DNA from: Hymenobacter pini | Lineage (GTDB): Bacteria > Bacteroidota > Bacteroidia > Cytophagales > Hymenobacteraceae | Direction of reading: 5' to 3' | Assembly (NCBI RefSeq): GCF_020421205.1 | Contig: NZ_JAIZZH010000004.1 | Span: 124,001 to 188,000, forward strand | DNA: 64,000 bases | In this document: in pieces, positions 1 through 8,534 of the stretch | Position numbering within the stretch: position 1 is the first letter of the stretch | Layout of the letters: every line of letters begins with the position of its first letter | Translations under genes and position numbers: made by a program | Notes under the pieces: model-generated | What the model saw: the letters and a program-made list of their open reading frames with translations, nothing else | Told to the model about the DNA's origin: nothing | The model's database searches: none

Positions 1-417
1 GCAATCTGGCAACGCCTGCACTACCAGCGAGTGGTAGCGGGTAACCGGCATGTGGGCCGGCAGGTTTTGCCAGAGGGCATCGGGCTGCGTCCACTCAATT
101 TCCGAAATCTTGCCGTGCATGGGCCGCTGCCCCCGCTGCACACGGGCCCCGAAAAACTCGCCCAGCGCCTGGTGCCCCAAACAAACGCCCAGGATAGGCT
201 TGCTGGTATGGTACTGCTGGATTACCGGCAGCAAATTACCCGCGGCAGCCGGAGTACCCGGCCCCGGCGAAAGCACTAAGGCATCAAACGTAAGCTGCTG
301 CAGTTCTGGCAACGGCGTATCGTTGCGGCGCACCACCACCTCGCACCCCAACTGCCGCAGATAATCCAGCAGGTTGTAGGTGAATGAATCGAAGTTGTCG
401 AGTAGTAATACGCGCAT
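1..417 (-). CDS. Glutamine amidotransferase of aminodeoxychorismate/anthranilate synthase (partial)
   Basis: The gene runs off the left edge; 139 N-terminal residues are visible. It begins MRVLLLDNFDSFTYNL, the class I amidotransferase start that is typical of PabA/TrpG. It carries the nucleophile-elbow motif GVCLGHQA with the catalytic Cys and the oxyanion segment LSPGPGTP. The family supplies ammonia from glutamine to chorismate for folate (PabA) or tryptophan (TrpG). The catalytic His-Glu lie beyond the edge, and the visible part does not separate PabA from TrpG; no trp genes are adjacent. The start ATG is 35 bases after the cvpA stop on the same strand, so it is probably the last gene of a yqeY-cvpA-amidotransferase transcript. 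Confidence 0.88.
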   Translation of the reverse strand, partial: MRVLLLDNFDSFTYNLLDYLRQLGCEVVVRRNDTPLPELQQLTFDALVLSPGPGTPAAAGNLLPVIQQYHTSKPILGVCLGHQALGEFFGARVQRGQRPMHGKISEIEWTQPDALWQNLPAHMPVTRYHSLVVQALPDC

Positions 418-452
418 AAATACCAGTAAGTAAGCCTCCCCATGGGAACGGC

Positions 453-974
453 CTAGAACACACCCCGCAGCCGCTCCAGCAGCGTACCGGCGAAGGGCAT
501 TACGAAGGCCACCACGCTCAGGGCAACCGGCGTAGCCTGCTGCACAATGGGCAGCACCTGGGAGCCAGCCACCAACTCGGGCGAAATCAGCCGTACGCCG
601 GCCAACCCAATGCCGTGCAGTAGCAGGCTCATGCCCAGCACCCACTTCAGCACCCCGCTGGCGGCTCCGCCCAGGTTATCCAGCATCCCCAGTGGCGTGA
701 GGTGTACGGCCGTTTTGATGAACGTACTGAGCAGGTGCACGCCCCACACAATAGCGGCAAACACCAGTATAAACGACACCAGCGGCAGCAGCCCAAATGC
801 CTCACCTACGTAATGCCGCACCAGCGGAATAGCGTCGTTGAGAAGGGCCAGGCCACCTACCACGCCCAGTACGAAAGCCAGCAGCGACGCTACTTCCAGC
901 ACCAGCCCGCGCCGGTACCCCTGCACGGCTCCAATGGCCAGCGGAATCAGCAGCAGGATATCGAACGTCGACAT
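453..974 (-). CDS. cvpA: CvpA family inner-membrane protein
   Basis: This 173-residue protein is strongly hydrophobic, with about four membrane segments (roughly residues 4-22, 28-47, 62-84 and 105-125). The early GYRRGLV turn and the LDNLGGAASGVLKW segment match the CvpA pattern of a charged loop after TM1 and a glycine-rich segment before the last helix. CvpA proteins are linked to colicin V production and envelope homeostasis in Enterobacteria; their exact function in Bacteroidota is not established. It lies between the YqeY-like gene and the amidotransferase, all on the minus strand. Confidence 0.85.
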   Translation of the reverse strand: MSTFDILLLIPLAIGAVQGYRRGLVLEVASLLAFVLGVVGGLALLNDAIPLVRHYVGEAFGLLPLVSFILVFAAIVWGVHLLSTFIKTAVHLTPLGMLDNLGGAASGVLKWVLGMSLLLHGIGLAGVRLISPELVAGSQVLPIVQQATPVALSVVAFVMPFAGTLLERLRGVF

Positions 975-1034
975 GCAGCGGGCGGAATCATGAGGCTAGT
1001 GTTGAAGCCAGAGGCTTCAGCACCAACGCTTACT

Positions 1035-1499
1035 TTACAAATTCGTGTTGTTCAGCAGGTTGCTTACCGTCTGGGAAATCATGCGGCCATCGGCCTGACC
1101 CGACAGCTCGCGGGCGGCTACGCCCATTACCTTGCCCAAGTCAGAAGGACCAGTAGCACCTACACGCTGAATGATGGCCACCAGCTTCTCCACCAAATCA
1201 GCCTCAGAAAGCTGCTGGGGCAGGTATTCCTCAATGATAGCCAGCTCGGCCAGTTCTACTTCTTCCAGGTCGGAGCGGAACTGCTTCTGGTAGGTTTCGG
1301 CGGCTTCGCGGCGCTGCTTGGCAGCTTTGGTCAGCAGCTTCATTTCGGCATCAGCGGTGAGGGGTGCACCGTGCTGGCCTTCGGCAGTTTCGGCCAGCAA
1401 AATCTGCGACTTGATGCTGCGCAGGGCCGTGAGGCGCACTTTGTCTTTGGCCAGCATGGCCTTTTTAATATCAGCGTCGATGGTTTCTTTCAGAGCCAT
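1035..1499 (-). CDS. GatB/YqeY domain-containing protein
   Basis: This 154-residue protein starts MALKETIDADIKKAML and matches the stand-alone YqeY/GatB C-terminal-like family: a helical N-half with the LTALRSIKSQI segment and a C-half containing EEYLPQQLSE and GKVMGVAARELSGQADGR. The domain resembles the tRNA-binding tail of the GatB amidotransferase subunit, but the role of free-standing YqeY is unclear. An upstream in-frame start at 1583 would add a non-family, low-quality extension, so the ATG at 1499 is preferred. It heads the short minus-strand group with cvpA. Confidence 0.85.
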   Translation of the reverse strand: MALKETIDADIKKAMLAKDKVRLTALRSIKSQILLAETAEGQHGAPLTADAEMKLLTKAAKQRREAAETYQKQFRSDLEEVELAELAIIEEYLPQQLSEADLVEKLVAIIQRVGATGPSDLGKVMGVAARELSGQADGRMISQTVSNLLNNTNL

Positions 1500-1629
1500 A
1501 GCAAGGAGGGATAATGTGAGTGCAAGATTACGGCTTTTTTCAGGCAACGGCGGGAAGCAGCCACCGTGGAAAGTCACCAGCATTGGGGCAGGGCTGAAAC
1601 CCGGAAGCCGGGCCGCCGGTTTGGCTCCG

Positions 1630-1637
1630 TATCTTTG
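1630..1637 (+). promoter_or_regulatory. Bacteroidota -7 element upstream of pdxJ
   Basis: TATCTTTG matches the Bacteroidota sigma-A -7 consensus TANNTTTG and lies 25 bases before the pdxJ ATG. I see no good TTTG -33 box at the usual spacing, so this is a partial promoter match. It would drive the pdxJ-mnmH-VOC-selD transcript. Confidence 0.5.
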
Positions 1638-1661
1638 GACACGTACCTGTTAGTCTGCCGT

Positions 1662-2375
1662 ATGACAAAGCTTAGCGTAAACATAAATAAAATAGCCACC
1701 CTCCGGAATGCCCGCGGCCACAACCGCCCCGACCTGCTGCAGGCGGCCCGGGATTGTGAGCGGTTTGGTGCCCAAGGCATTACGGTGCACCCCCGCCCCG
1801 ATGAGCGTCACATCCGGTACCAGGACGTGCGCGACCTGAAAGCTGTGGTGACTACTGAGCTGAACGTAGAAGGCAACCCCACGCCTGATTTCATTGACTT
1901 GGTGCGGGAAGTGCGGCCGGAGCAAGTGACGCTGGTACCCGATGCGCCCGACGCCATTACCTCCAATGCCGGTTGGGACACCATTCAGCACCAGGAATAC
2001 CTACAGCAGATTGTAGCTGACCTCAAAGGCATTGGATGCCGGGTGAGCATTTTCCTGGACCCCGTGCCCGAGCTGGTGCGCGCCGCCGCTACCACCGGCA
2101 CCGACCGGATTGAGCTGTACACGGAGGACTACGCCCGCCAGTACCACGCCAACCCTGAGGCCGCGTTGCGCCCCTACCGCGAAGCCGCCATTGTGGCTCA
2201 GGAGCTAGGCCTGGGCCTGAATGCCGGCCACGACCTGGACCTGGATAATCTGGCTTACCTGCATCAGCACCTGCCCGGCCTGGCCGAAGTCAGCATTGGG
2301 CACGCCCTCATTTGTGATGCACTGTATCTGGGGCTGGAAAATACCATTCAGCTGTACCGCCGGCAGTTGAAGTAA
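1662..2375 (+). CDS. pdxJ: Pyridoxine 5'-phosphate synthase
   Basis: PdxJ condenses 1-deoxyxylulose 5-phosphate with 3-amino-1-hydroxyacetone 1-phosphate to make pyridoxine 5'-phosphate in the DXP-dependent vitamin B6 pathway. The 237 residues match the family length. Visible hallmarks are LSVNINKIATLRNARG at the N-terminus, the HPRPDERHI phosphate/catalytic loop, LEVNVEGNPTP-like LNVEGNPTP, the glutamate-containing RIELYTEDYA, LNAGHDLDLDNL, and the terminal EVSIGHALICDAL. A longer frame back to 1566 exists, but the ATG at 1662 gives the canonical N-terminus. It is the first gene of a tight plus-strand run; mnmH follows after 42 bases. Confidence 0.95.
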   Translation: MTKLSVNINKIATLRNARGHNRPDLLQAARDCERFGAQGITVHPRPDERHIRYQDVRDLKAVVTTELNVEGNPTPDFIDLVREVRPEQVTLVPDAPDAITSNAGWDTIQHQEYLQQIVADLKGIGCRVSIFLDPVPELVRAAATTGTDRIELYTEDYARQYHANPEAALRPYREAAIVAQELGLGLNAGHDLDLDNLAYLHQHLPGLAEVSIGHALICDALYLGLENTIQLYRRQLK

Positions 2376-2417
2376 CAGCCACGGTCTACTCCTCTTTCTT
2401 CTCTCTTCCTTACTGCC

Positions 2418-3431
2418 GTGCCGCGCCTGCTCCTCCCCGACTTTCTTGCTCAACCCGCAGAAATACCCATTCTGGATGTGCGCGCCCCGGTGGAGTATGC
2501 CCACGGGCACATTCCGGGAGCCGTTAGCTTTCCGCTGTTTACGGATGAGGAGCGGGCCCGTATTGGTACAGCCTACAAGCAAATCAATCAGGACAAAGCC
2601 GTACTGATGGGCCTGGACTTCTTTGGGCCTAAGATGAGCCAGCTGGTGAAACAGGCGCAGAAGCTGGCCCCGCACAAGCAAGTGCGGGTACATTGCTGGC
2701 GGGGCGGCATGCGCTCCGGGGCGGTGCAGTGGCTGCTGGAGCTGGCCGGTTTTCAGGTGCAGCTACTTGATAAAGGCTACAAGGATTACCGCCGGGGCGT
2801 GCTGGCTACGTTTGACCAGCCTCGCCCGCTGTGGGTGCTGGGCGGCCTCACCGGCTCCGGCAAAACCGATGTGCTGCACGCCCTGGCGGCTCAAGGACAG
2901 CCGGTGCTGGACCTGGAAGGGCTGGCCCACCATAAAGGCTCCGCGTTTGGCAGCATTGGCATGCCGACAGCCCCAACCCAGGAGCAGTTTGAGAATAACC
3001 TGGCCGCCGCCCTGCAGCAACTGCCTGTAGCGCAACCCGCTTGGGTAGAGGATGAGAGCCGCACCATTGGCGGAGTGCACTTGCCCGCTGTGTTATATGA
3101 GCAGTTGCAGCAGGCTCCGCTGCTAGTGCTGGAAGTACCCCGGGCGGCGCGCGTGCAAAAGCTGGCCGAGGAGTACGGCCGCCACGACCCGGCAGCTTTG
3201 GCTGCTTCCATTCTCCGTATCCGGAAGCGGTTGGGGGGCCTGGCTACCAAAGAAGCCCTAGCCGCCATTGGAGAGGACGACATGGAGAAAATGGTGAGTG
3301 TGGTGCTAGATTACTACGACCGAACGTATCTGCACGGGCTAGGCAACCGGCCGTTGGTGAAAGTGGCTGCCCCCACCTGCGACGCCTCCCACAATACCGA
3401 ACTGGTTCGGCAGGCTGCCTTGACCCTCTAA
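2418..3431 (+). CDS. mnmH: tRNA 2-selenouridine synthase
   Basis: MnmH (SelU/YbbB) replaces sulfur by selenium in 2-thiouridine at the wobble position of tRNAs, using selenophosphate. The 337-residue protein begins with a rhodanese domain (LDVRAPVEYAHGHIPGA), with the essential Cys at about residue 93 in HCWRGGMRSG. It is followed by a P-loop domain with Walker A GLTGSGKT near residues 143-150, as in the family. The start is GTG at 2418; no in-frame ATG precedes the rhodanese core. selD, which makes the selenophosphate, lies two genes downstream, which supports the assignment. Confidence 0.95.
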   Translation: MPRLLLPDFLAQPAEIPILDVRAPVEYAHGHIPGAVSFPLFTDEERARIGTAYKQINQDKAVLMGLDFFGPKMSQLVKQAQKLAPHKQVRVHCWRGGMRSGAVQWLLELAGFQVQLLDKGYKDYRRGVLATFDQPRPLWVLGGLTGSGKTDVLHALAAQGQPVLDLEGLAHHKGSAFGSIGMPTAPTQEQFENNLAAALQQLPVAQPAWVEDESRTIGGVHLPAVLYEQLQQAPLLVLEVPRAARVQKLAEEYGRHDPAALAASILRIRKRLGGLATKEALAAIGEDDMEKMVSVVLDYYDRTYLHGLGNRPLVKVAAPTCDASHNTELVRQAALTL

Positions 3432-3443
3432 CCTCCTGTAACT

Positions 3444-3833
3444 ATGCTGCCTGTTCTGCGCGTTGCCCGCCCTACCGACAACCTGGCGGCCCTCCTGCCC
3501 TTTTACCAGCAAGGTCTGGGGTTTTCGGTACTGGCTTCGTTCACCGCTCACAACGGGTTTGATGGCGTGATGCTGGGCCACCCCCAGGCACCTTACCACT
3601 TGGAGTTCACCCATCAGCCGGGTCATTACGTTGGTCGGGCTCCTACCACTGACAACTTGCTGGTATTCTACCTTCCCGACCCTGCCGAATGGCAGCAAGC
3701 GGTGGCGCGCATGACTGCGGCGGGGTTTGCGCCCGTATCTTCGTTCAACCCTTACTGGGACCAGCACGGCCGCACCTTTGAAGACCCGGATGGGTACCGC
3801 GTGGTGCTGCAATGCGCCTCCTGGCAATTGTAG
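3444..3833 (+). CDS. VOC family (glyoxalase/bleomycin-resistance fold) protein
   Basis: This 129-residue single-module VOC protein starts with the LRVARPTDNLAALLPFYQQ pattern. It ends with the characteristic DQHGRTFEDPDGYRVVLQ strand, whose Glu or Asp can bind metal. The substrate is not predictable. It lies 12 bases after mnmH and 35 bases before selD, so it is very probably co-transcribed with the selenium genes. Whether it has a role in selenium chemistry is unknown; it may simply be a passenger. Confidence 0.85.
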   Translation: MLPVLRVARPTDNLAALLPFYQQGLGFSVLASFTAHNGFDGVMLGHPQAPYHLEFTHQPGHYVGRAPTTDNLLVFYLPDPAEWQQAVARMTAAGFAPVSSFNPYWDQHGRTFEDPDGYRVVLQCASWQL

Positions 3834-3868
3834 CCCGGTCTATTCCCGACTTTTCTCCTGATTCTGCA

Positions 3869-4927
3869 ATGACTCCTTCCGATACCACCGCCGACATTCG
3901 TCTGACTCAATACAGCCACGGCGCGGGCTGCGGCTGCAAGATTGCCCCCAAGGTGCTGGACCAAATTCTGCACACCAGCCTGCCCCAACCGCACCACGAC
4001 AAGTTGCTGGTAGGCAACGCCTCCCGCGACGATGCGGCCGTGTACGACATCGGAGGTGGCCAGGCCATCATCAGCACCACCGACTTCTTCATGCCCATCG
4101 TGGACGATGCCTACGATTTTGGACGCATTGCCTCGGCCAACGCCATCAGCGACGTGTACGCCATGGGGGGCCGGCCCGTAATGGCCATTGCCGTGCTGGG
4201 CTGGCCCATTGATAAGCTGGCGCCTGAGGTAGCCCGCCGCGTAATTGAGGGCAGCCGCAGTATTTGCCAGGAGGCAGGCATACCGCTGGCCGGTGGCCAC
4301 AGCATCGATTCACCGGAGCCAATTTTCGGGCTGGCCGTCACCGGATTGCTCAACATTGAGAACCTCAAGCAGAACGATACCGCCACTGCCGGTTGTGAGC
4401 TGTACCTAACCAAACCCCTGGGTGTAGGCATGCTCACCACGGCGCAGAAGCGGGGAATACTCCAGCCCGAACACGCCCATATTGCCCCCCAAAGCATGAT
4501 GCAGCTCAACAAGATTGGGGCGGAGCTGGGCCAGCTACCCGGCGTGCGGGCCATGACCGACGTAACGGGTTTTGGCCTACTAGGCCATTTGGCGGAGGTG
4601 TGCGAAGGCAGCAACCTCACCGCCGAAATCAGCTTTGCCCGCGTGCCGCGCCTACCCGAGGCCGAGCAATACCGCCAGCAAAAAGCCATACCGGGCGGTA
4701 CCGTGCGCAACTGGGACTCCTACGGACACAAGGTAGGCCCCATCACCGACGAGCAGCGGGCCTGGCTCTGTGACCCGCAGACATCGGGAGGGCTGCTGGT
4801 GTGCGTGGAACCCGGTAGCCGGGCGGCGGCGCAGGCCGTATTTGAGCAGCACGGGTTGCAGTTGAAGCCTTTCGGCGCCTTGCGCGCACATGCCCCGCAG
4901 GAGCCCTGGATTATTGTTGCGCCCTGA
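3869..4927 (+). CDS. selD: Selenide, water dikinase (selenophosphate synthetase)
   Basis: SelD makes selenophosphate from selenide and ATP. The 352-residue AIR-synthase-fold protein has the N-terminal active-site stretch GAGCGCK (residues 18-24), with Cys21 at the position that is Sec in some organisms, plus Cys23 and Lys24. Further markers are DDAAVYDIGGGQAIISTTDFF (shortened here), NAISDVYAMGG, DVTGFGLLGH and the C-terminal CDPQTSGGLLV. An upstream in-frame start at 3812 would overlap the VOC gene and lacks family similarity. With mnmH present and no selenocysteine machinery in view, the likely product here is selenouridine-tRNA. Confidence 0.95.
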   Translation: MTPSDTTADIRLTQYSHGAGCGCKIAPKVLDQILHTSLPQPHHDKLLVGNASRDDAAVYDIGGGQAIISTTDFFMPIVDDAYDFGRIASANAISDVYAMGGRPVMAIAVLGWPIDKLAPEVARRVIEGSRSICQEAGIPLAGGHSIDSPEPIFGLAVTGLLNIENLKQNDTATAGCELYLTKPLGVGMLTTAQKRGILQPEHAHIAPQSMMQLNKIGAELGQLPGVRAMTDVTGFGLLGHLAEVCEGSNLTAEISFARVPRLPEAEQYRQQKAIPGGTVRNWDSYGHKVGPITDEQRAWLCDPQTSGGLLVCVEPGSRAAAQAVFEQHGLQLKPFGALRAHAPQEPWIIVAP

Positions 4928-4975
4928 TGCTGGTTGGTAGCCTTCCGCCAGTGCTGAGCGCATAGCCCTTGCCAG

Positions 4976-5569
4976 ATGAAAATTATATCGGTTTTGCGCC
5001 CGTTGCTGGAAGCGGCCGCCGTAGTGGCTGTTGTGGTTACCGGTTTGCGGTTGCTCACAGGCCTTTTCGGCCGCAAGAGCCGGGTGTACCAGCTAAGTGC
5101 GGCGCGGCAGTTCCGGTTACTGTTCTGGCCGCTGCTATGCCTGGGCGTTGGTCTGCCGTTTATGGCCTCATTCCTGTACGCGGGTAGCCTATCGGCATTC
5201 GAGCTTATTCTTTTGCTAGCCTTGGCGGCCGTGGTCGTTGGGTTTTCGTTCCCGGCCTTTGTGCTGCACCTGCTTTACTATGTCCGCAACCAGCACACTG
5301 CACTGGTATTCGACCCGAAGCAAAATGTGCTGGAAGTGCACGAAAACGGCCAGCGCATCCCGTTTGCCAAGAGTGACTTGCTAGAGGTGCGGTACGTGAC
5401 AAACCGGTCGGACCGAGTATTCTGGAGCTCGTACAACTATCTGCAGCTCCACCTCCGTTCTGGCCAGATCCTGACGCTTACCTCCTTGCTATTGCCGCTG
5501 GAGCCGCTGGCCGATTTTCTGCGCAGCACCCCTTTGGTGCGACAACGCCGGTGGTTTTGTTGGGTATAG
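4976..5569 (+). CDS. Small membrane protein with C-terminal PH-like soluble part
   Basis: This 197-residue protein is not assigned to a named family. About three hydrophobic segments (roughly residues 7-28, 48-68 and 78-102) precede a soluble tail. The tail alternates short strands (TALVFDPKQNVLEVHENGQ, YNYLQLHLRSGQILTLTSLL), resembling bacterial PH-like domains that follow membrane helices. It starts 48 bases after selD on the same strand and could share its transcript. No catalytic motif is visible. Confidence 0.6.
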   Translation: MKIISVLRPLLEAAAVVAVVVTGLRLLTGLFGRKSRVYQLSAARQFRLLFWPLLCLGVGLPFMASFLYAGSLSAFELILLLALAAVVVGFSFPAFVLHLLYYVRNQHTALVFDPKQNVLEVHENGQRIPFAKSDLLEVRYVTNRSDRVFWSSYNYLQLHLRSGQILTLTSLLLPLEPLADFLRSTPLVRQRRWFCWV

Positions 5570-5726
5570 CGGGTGCATTTTCGTGCGTTTCCACCTGCAT
5601 CTTCTCTTTATAGCGTACAATATTTTTATCATCTAGTACAAAAATCAAGTAAGTTTTTATATTTATTCACTGCCCTGTTATGCCCCACCGTCGCCCTATT
5701 GCGTGCGGCCGCTCTGCCTATTGCTA

Positions 5727-7658
5727 ATGTTGCCTATGCGGCACTTTTTTTTGGTCGTCCTCTTTCTTGGCTGCTTGTGCAGTAGCTACAGCTCACGTGC
5801 GGCCACGGTGCCCGAGCTGCTGCGCCAGCTGCGCACTCAGCCCGCGGATACTGGCCGTGTGCGTCTACTGAACGCTCTGTGCTATGTCCTGCACGATAAT
5901 GACCCCACCCGCGCCCTACCCTATGGGGAACAAAGCGTGGCGCTGGCCCGTCGGCTCAACAATCAGCCCGGCCTGCTCCAGGGCCTGCTAAACTTAGCCA
6001 GCTGCTACGCCAACCTGGCCGACGGTCCCCACGCGCTGCAGCTCCAGCAGGAAGCCCTGCAATTGGCCCGCCGGCTGCGCTCCAACGATGCCTTGGTGCG
6101 CAGCTACACGGGCATGGGCGGGGTATATCATGAGCGGAACGATACGGCCGCCGCCCTGCGCAACTACCAGCGCGCCCTCCGCTACGTTTACCGCCCCGAC
6201 GTACAGCCCCGCACCCAGCTGATGTTGTTTGGCAACCTGGGAAATCTGTATTTCTATCTGCAGCGGCGGCCGCAGGGGCTGCTATTTACCCGCCGCGCCC
6301 TGCAATTGGCCCGCCGCACCAACGACCAGGTTGGCGAGTCATTGTATCTGGCCGACATGGGCTCTTTTTACATGCAGATGAACCAGCTGGAAACGGCCGA
6401 GGGCCTGCTGCGGCAGGCAGTGGCGTTAGCAGAAGCGCAGCCCAACAACCGGTTCAGGGCCGGCCACCTGGAGCTGCTGGCTACGGTGTTGCTGCTTCAG
6501 AACAAGCTCCCGGAGGCCGACAGCCTTACGCGCCAGGCGTTGCAGCTGGCCCGCCGCGTCAAGTACAAAGAGCGGATACTGGATGCGTATAATCTGCTGG
6601 CAGAAATCAACGTGGGATACCGCCAGTACGAGCAGGCGTACGCGTGGCAGATTCGGTTCCGGAATCTGAATGACTCGCTCAACAGTCGCTCCCGGCTACA
6701 AACCCTGACGGCCCTGCAAACCCGTTACGAAACCGCCGACAAGGAGCATCAGATTAAGCGGCTCACCGAGCGGGAGCAAGTAATGCAACAACGCAACCGG
6801 GCGCAATGGGTGGCTATTTCGGCGCTGCTCCTGGGTTTATGGGGCATGGCCTACCTCTACACGAAGCTGCGCCGGAGCCGGGCCGCGCTGGCGGCCAACC
6901 ACAATGCGTTGGAAGAGGCCACCCAGGAGCTCCGCCAGCTGGCTGCCTCCAAAGACCGGCTGTACGCCATTATTGCCCACGATTTGCGCGGACCGGTTAC
7001 GGCCTTTGCGGGCGTTACGGAGCTGATTGACTTCTACCTCCGTCAAGGCGACGAAGAGGGCCTGCGCCGGCTACCGGCCTTGGTACGGCAGTCGGCGCAG
7101 CAGCTTAATCACTTGCTGGATAACTTGCTCAACTGGGCCGTTAATCAGACGGGCGAGCTGGCCTTCCGCCCCGAGCGGCTGCTGGTGCATGACCTGTGTC
7201 ACGAAACCACGCACCTGTACATCAACGCTGCCGAGGCCAAGCAAATCCGCCTGGAGGTGGATTGCCCTATTCAGCTGGGCGTGTGGGCCGATGCGCACAT
7301 GACCCAAACCATCCTGCGCAATTTGATAGGTAATGCCCTTAAATTCACTCCCGCAGGCGGCAGTATCCGGCTGGCGGCCACCCCGGATGCTGCCTCTAGT
7401 ACCGTAACCTTGAGCGTGCAGGATACGGGCACCGGCATGACGCCCGACCAAATTGCCGCCCTTCTCGCCCCGGCGTTGCCAACCGCTCCGCGCGGGCCCC
7501 GCTCCGGTACCGGCCTGGGGCTGCTGCTGTGCCGGGCCTTTGCCACGCGCCAAGGCGGCACGCTCACGCTCGAAAGCACGCCGGGCCAAGGCACCAAAGC
7601 CTGCCTGCGGCTGCCCGCCGCCCAGCTTCCGGTGCTACAGCCCGTAGCGGTTGCCTGA
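5727..7658 (+). CDS. TPR-containing sensor histidine kinase
   Basis: This is a membrane sensor kinase of about 643 residues. It has a signal-like N-terminus (MLPMRHFFLVVLFLGCLC), then repeated helical hairpins of tetratricopeptide type to about residue 340 (for example ALQLARRLRSNDALVRSYTG). A single membrane helix lies near residues 360-382, followed by a coiled-coil linker. The HisKA domain has His418 in AHDLRGP, and the HATPase domain has NLIGNALKFTP, DTGTGMTPD and GTGLGLLLC. The architecture suggests periplasmic TPR input and autophosphorylation in the cytoplasm. No response regulator is adjacent, so it is an orphan kinase. GTG at 5703 or ATG at 5736 are alternative starts. Confidence 0.9.
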   Translation: MLPMRHFFLVVLFLGCLCSSYSSRAATVPELLRQLRTQPADTGRVRLLNALCYVLHDNDPTRALPYGEQSVALARRLNNQPGLLQGLLNLASCYANLADGPHALQLQQEALQLARRLRSNDALVRSYTGMGGVYHERNDTAAALRNYQRALRYVYRPDVQPRTQLMLFGNLGNLYFYLQRRPQGLLFTRRALQLARRTNDQVGESLYLADMGSFYMQMNQLETAEGLLRQAVALAEAQPNNRFRAGHLELLATVLLLQNKLPEADSLTRQALQLARRVKYKERILDAYNLLAEINVGYRQYEQAYAWQIRFRNLNDSLNSRSRLQTLTALQTRYETADKEHQIKRLTEREQVMQQRNRAQWVAISALLLGLWGMAYLYTKLRRSRAALAANHNALEEATQELRQLAASKDRLYAIIAHDLRGPVTAFAGVTELIDFYLRQGDEEGLRRLPALVRQSAQQLNHLLDNLLNWAVNQTGELAFRPERLLVHDLCHETTHLYINAAEAKQIRLEVDCPIQLGVWADAHMTQTILRNLIGNALKFTPAGGSIRLAATPDAASSTVTLSVQDTGTGMTPDQIAALLAPALPTAPRGPRSGTGLGLLLCRAFATRQGGTLTLESTPGQGTKACLRLPAAQLPVLQPVAVA

Positions 7659-7707
7659 GTGACTGGGCTGCGCGTTTCCCGCGCCGAAGCCCCATCTTTG
7701 CAGGGTG

Positions 7708-8487
7708 ATGCTGCAACTACACTTCCGCGAAATGGGGCAGGGCGCCCCCCTAGTGATTCTGCACGGCCTGTTTGGCACCCTCGACAACTGGCAGACGCTG
7801 GCCCGCCGCTGGGCCGATGCCGGCTACCGGGTGATACTAGTGGACCTGCGCAACCACGGCCGCTCGCCCCACGCCCCCGAGCACACCTACGCCCTCATGG
7901 CCCAGGATGTGCTCGGCCTGTTCGACCAGCTCCAACTCGGCCCCGATGCCACCCTGATGGGTCATAGCATGGGCGGCAAGGTAGCCATGCGATTCGCCCT
8001 GGATAATCCCGAGCGCCTGCGCCAGCTGATTGTGGTGGACATTGCCCCGCGCTTTTCCGACATGCGCCACCAGGATGAAATTGTGGCCGGCCTGAATGCC
8101 GTGCCGCTGGCTACGCTGCAAAGCCGCCAGCAGGCCGACGACGCCCTGGCCCAACACATCAAGTGGCCCGATGTGCGGCAGTTTCTGCTCAAAAACCTGT
8201 ACCGCCGCGAGGATAACTCCTTTGCCTGGCGGCCCAACCTGGCGGCCCTCACCGCCGAAATGGACGACATCGGGGCGGAAATTATCGGCCCGCATCCTTT
8301 CCTGAAACCGGCCCTATTCATCCGCGGCGGCAAGTCCGACTACGTGACCTCCGAAGACAAGCTCTACGGCATTCCGGCCCTGTTCCCCAATTCGCAGATA
8401 GAAACCGTGGTGGATGCCGGCCATTGGGTGCACGCCGAGAAGCCCGAAGAAGTATTTCAGCTGGTAACCGCCTTCCTGGGGCAGTAA
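7708..8487 (+). CDS. Alpha/beta hydrolase (YbfF-like esterase)
   Basis: This is a 259-residue alpha/beta hydrolase with the oxyanion segment LHGLFGTLDNW, the nucleophile elbow GHSMGGKVA and the terminal catalytic-His motif DAGHWVHAEKP. The HGLFG and GHSMGGK patterns resemble the YbfF/acyl-ester hydrolase subgroup. The natural substrate is unknown. A GTG three bases upstream (7705) is an alternative start. It follows the kinase by about 50 bases and precedes the RsmI-like gene by 47. Confidence 0.85.
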   Translation: MLQLHFREMGQGAPLVILHGLFGTLDNWQTLARRWADAGYRVILVDLRNHGRSPHAPEHTYALMAQDVLGLFDQLQLGPDATLMGHSMGGKVAMRFALDNPERLRQLIVVDIAPRFSDMRHQDEIVAGLNAVPLATLQSRQQADDALAQHIKWPDVRQFLLKNLYRREDNSFAWRPNLAALTAEMDDIGAEIIGPHPFLKPALFIRGGKSDYVTSEDKLYGIPALFPNSQIETVVDAGHWVHAEKPEEVFQLVTAFLGQ

Positions 8488-8534
8488 ACCCTGCTTTTCG
8501 GCCTGTTCGTTTTTCCTTTTAGTCTTCTTGCCTC

